From the NCBI GenBank assembly GCA_034766995.1, contig CM068317.1, forward strand, positions 15,025,255 through 15,089,254: a stretch of 64,000 nucleotides of DNA, in the 5' to 3' direction. The position numbers were made by a program, and so were the translations under genes. A model generated the notes under the pieces. That model was not told the origin of the DNA. It made no database searches and saw only the letters and a program-made list of their open reading frames with translations. Below, piece by piece: positions 57,953 through 64,000 of the stretch. The stretch's first letter is position 1, and each line of letters begins with the position of its first letter. Source of the DNA: Acanthacorydalis orientalis (lineage: Eukaryota > Arthropoda > Insecta > Megaloptera > Corydalidae).

Positions 57953-58317
57953 AAGGGGTTCTCAAACTTTTTTAAATGAGGACCACATAAGTATATGAAA
58001 AGTTCCAGACGGGAACATTAAAAGAACATTATTTTATTTTCCTCTAATTATACATAGTATACTCAGAAAAAAATAAATGGAAAAGTTTTTATTCGTGCGA
58101 ATATAAAAGAATGTAAATATATTAAATATACCCAAAAATAAGTAAATATGGATAAGTAAAGGTTTTTTTGCAAGAAAATATGCATAAAAAAGAAAGCACT
58201 TTTATTTATTTACATGTACCTTGAACAAGCTTATTTTGAGGGACACCTGCATATAATATCCAATGTACCAGCGGACCACATAAAAACTTTCCGTGAGCCG
58301 AAGTTTGAGGAGCCCTA
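57953..58317. mobile_element. 365-bp hAT MITE
   Basis: The left end AAGGGGTTCTCAAACTTTTT (canonical CAGGGGTTCTCAAAC with two changed bases) pairs with a right end (complement) TAGGGCTCCTCAAACTTCGG. Flanks ATGTAAAA and CTATAAAC agree at five of eight positions, as expected of an old duplication. Inside are AGGACCACATAA near the left and GCGGACCACATAA near the right, a second repeat pair in the same orientation. Confidence 0.7.
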
Positions 58318-58526
58318 CTATAAACCATCTATGGCACGATAATAGCTTTCACATTTATGACACAATCGTTACTGCAAGTTGCAGAATAATGAGTAGACAT
58401 TACGTAAAACAATTCTTTAATGCGGAATAAAGCGCCCTTGGCGGTTGGAGACCGAATGCGCTATTCAAAGTTAGAGTACTTTTCCGATAATTTAATAATT
58501 TTCTCTCGTATATACGTACGAAGGCC

Positions 58527-58527
58527 G

Positions 58528-58598
<71 letters not shown>
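58527..58598. repeat. (TA)n microsatellite
   Basis: Uninterrupted TA tract of about 70 bp. Confidence 0.9.
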
Positions 58599-58599
<1 letters not shown>

Positions 58600-58600
<1 letters not shown>

Positions 58601-59195
58601 AGAGAGTAGCGCCAAATATTCTCGGCCTAACATGTTTGCGCATGCGCATTCATGATAAATCTATGCAGTGTGCTAGATTCGTTTTGGTAGCGTTTAATAA
58701 AAAAATGGATGATGAAAATGTCCATAAACAACAATCAAAAATGATCAATTTTATTTATAGATTCTTTTTTATTACATTTTTTTGTAATTTGTGAAGATAA
58801 GAATTTTTTTTATGTATAAGTGAATTTCATTAATTTTCAGAACTAGAATGGTATATGTTATTTTAAAATATACTTTGTAATCTTTTATTTGCCAGTATTT
58901 AATCAATAAAATTATTTATCAGTTGAGTACATGTTAAGTCTTAAAAATTTTAAAATACTGCAAACAATCGTTAGAAATTTTTCAATGGAGCTAATGAGAA
59001 AAAGTCTACATCTATTAACCTACTTTTCCTGTTCAACCATTAAACTACTGTAACTGAGACAAGCATTACATTTTTGCATACATCGGAGTAGCGTCTGAAA
59101 ATGTTTATGCTCACTGGTCTTCACAGAATGCAGCAATCAATTTGCATATTTTTTTATACTACGCTACAATAAAAGTAGCTGCTTATGAAAGTTAC
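58600..59195. other. No gene seen
   Basis: AT-rich; no element end or coding-like frame. Confidence 0.5.
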
Positions 59196-59199
59196 TTAA

Positions 59200-59677
59200 C
59201 CCTTTTCTATCTGACAGTAGAAACTTGTACCAGAACATTTTCCGTCAAATATTTTCGATACGATATCGTGCATCACCGTGTAAATTCTACCGATCCACTT
59301 TCATATCGTTGACGTAGCTAATTACAGCACATAATTTGAAAAACTAGAGGATTTAATCAATCGGCACATTTTTCAAGTCAGAATTTGACATTAAGTCGAT
59401 GAGAGCAATTTGTGTGATTTTTAGATTTTTTTTAAATAGAATTTGTTAGGATAAATGTTTACTTTCTTTATTTTATAGATAGCTTGTTTCATTTATAATA
59501 CAATTATAACATGTGAAATGTGTGTTTGTAAGTTGTCACTACTGAAATAATAAAAAAGTTTGGAGAGGACTTAGAAGTACGATCAGTAACTATGTGTTTC
59601 CTCTCAAAGACTTTAAACGTATTTTTAAGTTAAAATGTCAGAATTTTTAAATATATCTAGTGCCCGGTAAGAAAGGC
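59200..59677. mobile_element. 478-bp TTAA MITE, possible
   Basis: Flanked by TTAA (59196-59199, 59678-59681). Left end CCCTTTTCTATCTGACAG, right end (complement) GCCTTTCTTACCGGGCAC; similarity covers only about 8-10 bp. No frame. The left end resembles that of the 55318 MITE (CCCTTT...). Confidence 0.45.
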
Positions 59678-59789
59678 TTAAGTAATGTATTGTCAGGTTA
59701 AGTAGATTTTTTTGTATTATATTTTAGTTACATTTTGAATTTGAAAGAATAATTTTACATTGATAACTATCAATTTAATTATTTTTAAA

Positions 59790-60610
59790 GTGAAACTTCT
59801 TTAGCCGCATTGGAAGTAATTTTCAATGCTGAAACGAAAAAGTGTTACAGAGCTTGTACGACGTGGAGGTGGGGAGAGGATTAGAGAGAGGATGACTCAT
59901 GTGTGGACACAGCAGAAGCGAGAGAAAGTTTAGCTAATAATCATCACTCCATTCGTAAATATGACTGATGCACAATCCCAGTTATTTGGTGCAACGATGA
60001 GAGCAGTTGTTGAATTCTTCGTTGATGAGTGTAAAATTGTAAACGGAAAAACAGTTAAATTGTAGCGAATTATATTTCTCCAAATCAAAAAATGAATTAT
60101 AGTATCTAATTTTTACACTGTTCATTACTACCATACACTCATGGAGGTGCAGTGTTTCTTAGCAGAGGGCAGGATAAACAACCAATGGATTCTCAGTAGA
60201 GATTTTAACATCAATTCGCGTCAAAAGATACAACACCACTTGTTAATTTTCTACGTGAAAAACTTAATTTAAGTATGAATACTGATCCCATAATCGCAAT
60301 GATAATACAATCGGGTACTATTATAGTTGCTGCTTTTTGCGATATCTTCAAAACATACAATCCGAAGCAGACATTTCATATTTCAATCAACATAAGCCCA
60401 TAGTATCAGTCGTACCAATTGATCACTCACTAGAAGAAATCATGAAAGTTGATGAAATTAATAAAAAAAAGTAAATTTTCTAATTCAATTCTTATTATTA
60501 TATATTTACCATCTTCTTTTTATACTAAATTCCACTTTTTGTCCTCTCTCTTATACTGATTCAATATCAATAAACAAAAACGAAACCATTCACTTACGAT
60601 ACCATGATAC
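59790..60610 (+). pseudogene. Helitron-like endonuclease relic, copy 2
   Basis: Aligns by eye with 45435-46250 along its whole length (CTTCTTTA.CCGC.TTGG at the start; CTCTCT.TATACTGATTC at the end). Pieces: AQSQLFGATMRAVVEFF (59975), a decayed IAIYIPPNQ region, and IIPI-type and GTIIVAAFCDIF segments near 60320. Unlike copy 1 it keeps INISP.YQSYQLITH-like text (60395), where the family has a KPIVSV motif. Both copies decayed independently. Confidence 0.55.
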
Positions 60611-60827
60611 CATTCTCTTAAAACCCTTCATGTTAGCCAACAGTGAAGGTGAGGGTGACAATGTTGGCGCGTGTGTAAGGATGTTGTTTTTTCAAAAAAA
60701 TAGGGTATACTTTTTTTAATTTGACTGTGTCGCACGCACCCTTTTTTAATTATTTTTATTTCAATGTAGTGATTTAATGTAACTTAATCAATTTTTTAAA
60801 TCTTTCTCTTAATGATTTTTATTAAAA

Positions 60828-60828
<1 letters not shown>

Positions 60829-60880
<52 letters not shown>
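60829..60880. repeat. (TA)n microsatellite
   Basis: Uninterrupted TA tract. Confidence 0.9.
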
Positions 60881-60882
<2 letters not shown>

Positions 60883-61845
60883 CAAACAAATATAATAATG
60901 AAAGAAAAACAGAATATAATATATAAATAAAAGTGTTATAAGTAATTAGAAAAAAGTAAACAATAAATTTGTATAAGGATATTAATTTTATTCTGTAAAA
61001 AAGAATTATAATTAATGAAATTATTGTTTTTTTTTACATAATAATTACCGATTGGTAATGACAATGATATAATCATCTATCGTTTATGTCCATTTATAAT
61101 TGATAAATATACAAATATTTTTCTACTTAATACTATACAAAAATATATTATATAAATATACCGATCTTTGTCAATTTCAGGCATTTAAATGTAACTGAGA
61201 GGAATGAACTTAATTTATGAATGTGGTTTATGAGTAAAATATTTGTAAACAAAACAAAACTACTTCAAACAGTTAAAATTGAATGTGAATAATATGTAAT
61301 AATCACTCAAACCAAAAAAATATCATCATTACAGTAAACTAAACTCTTTTCACATGTAAATAATTTGTACAATTTTTAATCTAATTCTAAACATATATTA
61401 TATATTCTAACAATTATATAGGGTGTATCTATTTATGGTCTTCATATTTCAAACGATGTATGGTATGATACAAAATTTACACAACCCATATTAGTAAATT
61501 TAATTTATTCTCAATTTATGTATACAAATTATTATTGAAGGGTTGCAATAGATGTTGAATGGGTTTTATTCTCATTGAATACAAGAGCGAACGCTTCTCA
61601 TTATGTTGTTGGCAACCTTGCACAATGTTTGATCACTTTAGAAATTTTACCTTCACTATTAGCTTTTAGTTATTTCGAAATGTTTTGTGTACCACTCATT
61701 TTACAGTTACAAAAATAACCATATGCCATTTTCCTTTTTCATTTTGTAGCTAAATTAAAATATATTTTCTACATTATTGAAAAGAAATAAGAGTTTTTTT
61801 TTCAGAAATTTTACATCTTCTTTGCAAAATGTTGCATTTTGAATA
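60881..61845. other. AT-rich stretch, no gene seen
   Basis: No supported feature. Confidence 0.5.
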
Positions 61846-61847
61846 TA

Positions 61848-62385
61848 TTAGGTTTGTATAAAAATAATTGTGATTTATAATCTTCAAATTCATTAATTTT
61901 TTTAATTTAAGCGGTTTTAAGTAGTTCAGAACGGTTAGATGACTAATACCTAATTTTTGTGCATGCTATCGAATTGTTATGCGTTATTCTGATTCGACAA
62001 ATGTCTTCAGTTGGTTGTGATGAACTGAAGAAAGACGCCCGCGACCTCCTTCATCTTCAAGACTTTCGTCCCTAGCACGAAATTTTTGGAACCACTTTTG
62101 CACTGTACGTTTTTAATAGTACCCCCACCAAAAGCATTGTTTAGTTTACGAGTAGTTTCTGCTGCTTTATCACTCATTTTGAACTCGTACAAAAATTTTC
62201 TCTTTATTTATTTCTTTCAAATCTTTAATTCAGTAGCTCAATTTGAAGTAAAATTAATCATAAAACCGAAATCGATGTTATCAAAATTCAGATCGGAAAA
62301 TGCACTTTAAAATAATATTTACATGAACACGATGAAATGACATTTTTATTGAAAAAATTAAGGTTATAACTCAAAAAATAAAAAT
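61848..62385 (-). mobile_element. mariner deletion derivative, copy 6
   Basis: The left end TTAGGTTTGTATAAAAATAA follows TA (61846-61847). Remnant MYEFKMSDKAAETTRKLNNA (62192-62130) and RPSSVHHNQLKTFVES-like text near 62020. The right end is worn away and passes into an A-rich run before a (TA)n tract at 62430. Confidence 0.75.
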
Positions 62386-62422
62386 AATAAAAAAATAAAT
62401 GTATATCTATCTATATATATAC

Positions 62423-62426
<4 letters not shown>

Positions 62427-62472
<46 letters not shown>
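62427..62472. repeat. (TA)n microsatellite
   Basis: TA tract directly right of mariner derivative copy 6. Confidence 0.9.
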
Positions 62473-62480
<8 letters not shown>

Positions 62481-62861
62481 TTCATATTTTTGGACACAAA
62501 AATGCTCACAATGGTAAGAAGAGTTCATACAAAATATAAAATATGACATAAATAATATGAAAATAAGGAAAAAAATAAATTAGCTACTTCTAATATTTCT
62601 GAGTTTGATGCAGATCAAGTATATGTGTTAACGTTGTTTAAGATACAATTTCTTTAATGTAATAAAATAATTATAATTTTAATTAATAACTTAATATACA
62701 AGCTGACTCGCTGTATAACTTTGTCGCAACTACGTTTTTACCTTCTTGATAATAAATCAGTGAACATAATTTAATATCTTCCTTTCTCAAATTTCTGGTA
62801 AAAAATGTCTGAAGTAATTTTCACAATTTTTCAAACACGTTAGAAAGTTCTAGCTCTTATA

Positions 62862-62929
62862 ATTATATATATATATATATATACATATATCCATATATAT
62901 ACATACATACATATATATACATATATATA

Positions 62930-62989
<60 letters not shown>

Positions 62990-63016
62990 TAGATAGAGAG
63001 ATAGATAGATAGATAG
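62862..63016. repeat. (TA)n(GATA)n compound microsatellite
   Basis: TA tracts with CATACATA interruptions, ending in GATA repeats. Confidence 0.9.
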
Positions 63017-63029
63017 TGCAAGTTTTATT

Positions 63030-63800
63030 TCTTTGGCAAATTTTCGCTTTATTTCATAGCATTTAAATACAATTCAATCAAAATAGTTGTCCCTGCTTTC
63101 TGTGACCTTCTACCATCTCGCGTGTAATTTTTGGATTCCTTCAAGAAAAAAATATCGCCTTGGAGGCAATAAAATCCCCCATTCATTTATATATTTCAGC
63201 CACATCTCGAAAACACTGCATAGTAGATTTGTGCATCGACTGGAATAAATGGAATAATTTGAAGGCACTAAGTAGAGGTAATATGGTGTCTGGTGGAAAC
63301 TCCCCAGACGAAGTTAAACATGATTTTCTGAGTAGTGAGAGTAATGTACAGCTAGCGTTTTCGGACAAAATTATATTTCAACTTCTTTGTTCAGTAAATA
63401 TTGTTTTCTGTACCATTCGTCTGTCAAATGATTCAGTCGACAAACATAGCGCTCATCAGTAACCGTTTAACCTGCTTGGGGAAGATAATGAAACACCGCG
63501 CCATTCATGTCTCACCAGATGCACAGAAGGAAGTTTTTGGCATTGATGGTCGGTTTTACCGTTAAAATTAATGTCTAGCCGGGTTTATCTATAAAATATA
63601 TCCGTGCATCTATTTTTTGAGGCCGATAACAATTTTCCATAAAGAAATCTGTCTGGCAAGCAACAATTTTCATATGCTGAGCCACTAAGCAATTCAGGGG
63701 AGTTCATGTGGATCTCACTTTCCGAGCTTCTGAATGTTTCCAATGTCATGTAATAGACTCAGAATTATTCATCAATTAACTCCTATTTGTCTCCTGAATT
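63030..63800 (-). pseudogene. mariner transposase relic
   Basis: Minus-strand pieces in order: a decayed first-motif region, then CYRPQKIDARIYFIDKPG (63640-63590), LLCIW.DMNGAVFHYLPQAG (63530-63475), DERYVCRLNHLTDEWYRKQY (63460-63400), LFHLFQSMHKSTMQCF (third-motif region, 63270-63220) and FRDVAEIYKWMGDFIASKAI (63220-63160), ending with a worn stretch of the usual ERW.K....G.YF type near 63085. Stops and frameshifts throughout; none of the catalytic Asp motifs is intact. Terminal repeats not identified. Confidence 0.65.
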
Positions 63801-63879
63801 CCTGTTGTGACTATGACGGATTTTTATTCAATAATGCTTGCAAATCCTGCAAAAAGCAAGACTTAGATTTTTTCATAGA

Positions 63880-63913
<34 letters not shown>
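63880..63913. repeat. (TA)n microsatellite
   Basis: Short TA tract near the window end. Confidence 0.85.
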
Positions 63914-63914
<1 letters not shown>

Positions 63915-64000
63915 ATATTTGAACAGTTCCAGTAATATATATAAACAAAATCCTTATGGTCAATAAACAAAGACATTGAAAATGTGCTAAAAATCAAGTT

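Overview
This window is AT-rich eukaryotic DNA that carries almost nothing but transposable elements. I could support no host protein-coding gene, tRNA or rRNA gene. The many mariner families, together with Tc1, pogo, piggyBac, hAT, Helitron-like and LINE pieces and long (TA)n microsatellites, suggest an arthropod, most likely an insect and possibly a hymenopteran such as an ant. The taxon is an inference from the element content, not a recognised gene. The sequence reads like a gene-poor 'transposon graveyard'; nearly every long reading frame is a broken transposase.

Region by region. 1-5433: a small hairpin, then a complete piggyBac-like element (TTAA duplication) whose transposase gene is cut by a 900-bp fold-back element and whose 3' part holds a mariner. 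5434-9792: fragments of mariner-type elements and two degraded mariners joined head to tail. 9793-14482: mostly featureless, with hAT-like ends, a 367-bp MITE, a dispersed repeat and one possible exon. 14483-20871: a compact 865-bp piggyBac derivative, a Helitron-like 3' hairpin beside microsatellites, a duplicated unique stretch, a mariner relic and the first copy of a mariner deletion-derivative family. 21840-23800: a giant imperfect palindrome with a coding-like spacer. 26549-31195: a mariner with a foreign MADF-like insert, a second mariner with clear ends and a loose third end. 32624-39732: a Tc1 transposase split by a 5'-truncated LINE, a pogo/Tigger relic, an unidentified coding-like relic, a Tc1 element with IR/DR-type ends, and the best-preserved mariner of the window.

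41469-50709: a Cys-rich ORF, a mariner derivative with a nested TTAA MITE, two relics of another Tc1/mariner type, one copy of a Helitron-like endonuclease relic, a mariner 3' part, a hAT MITE and another mariner derivative. 52277-63800: three more mariner derivatives, two TTAA MITEs, three mariner relics, a hAT MITE and the second copy of the endonuclease relic. The elements do not work together. The informative signal is the nesting order and the deletion derivatives, which record several waves of cut-and-paste transposition and non-autonomous spread. The most noteworthy items are the two long palindromes, the TTAA MITE with empty paralogous sites in the same window, the IR/DR Tc1 element, and the MADF-like gene piece inside a mariner.
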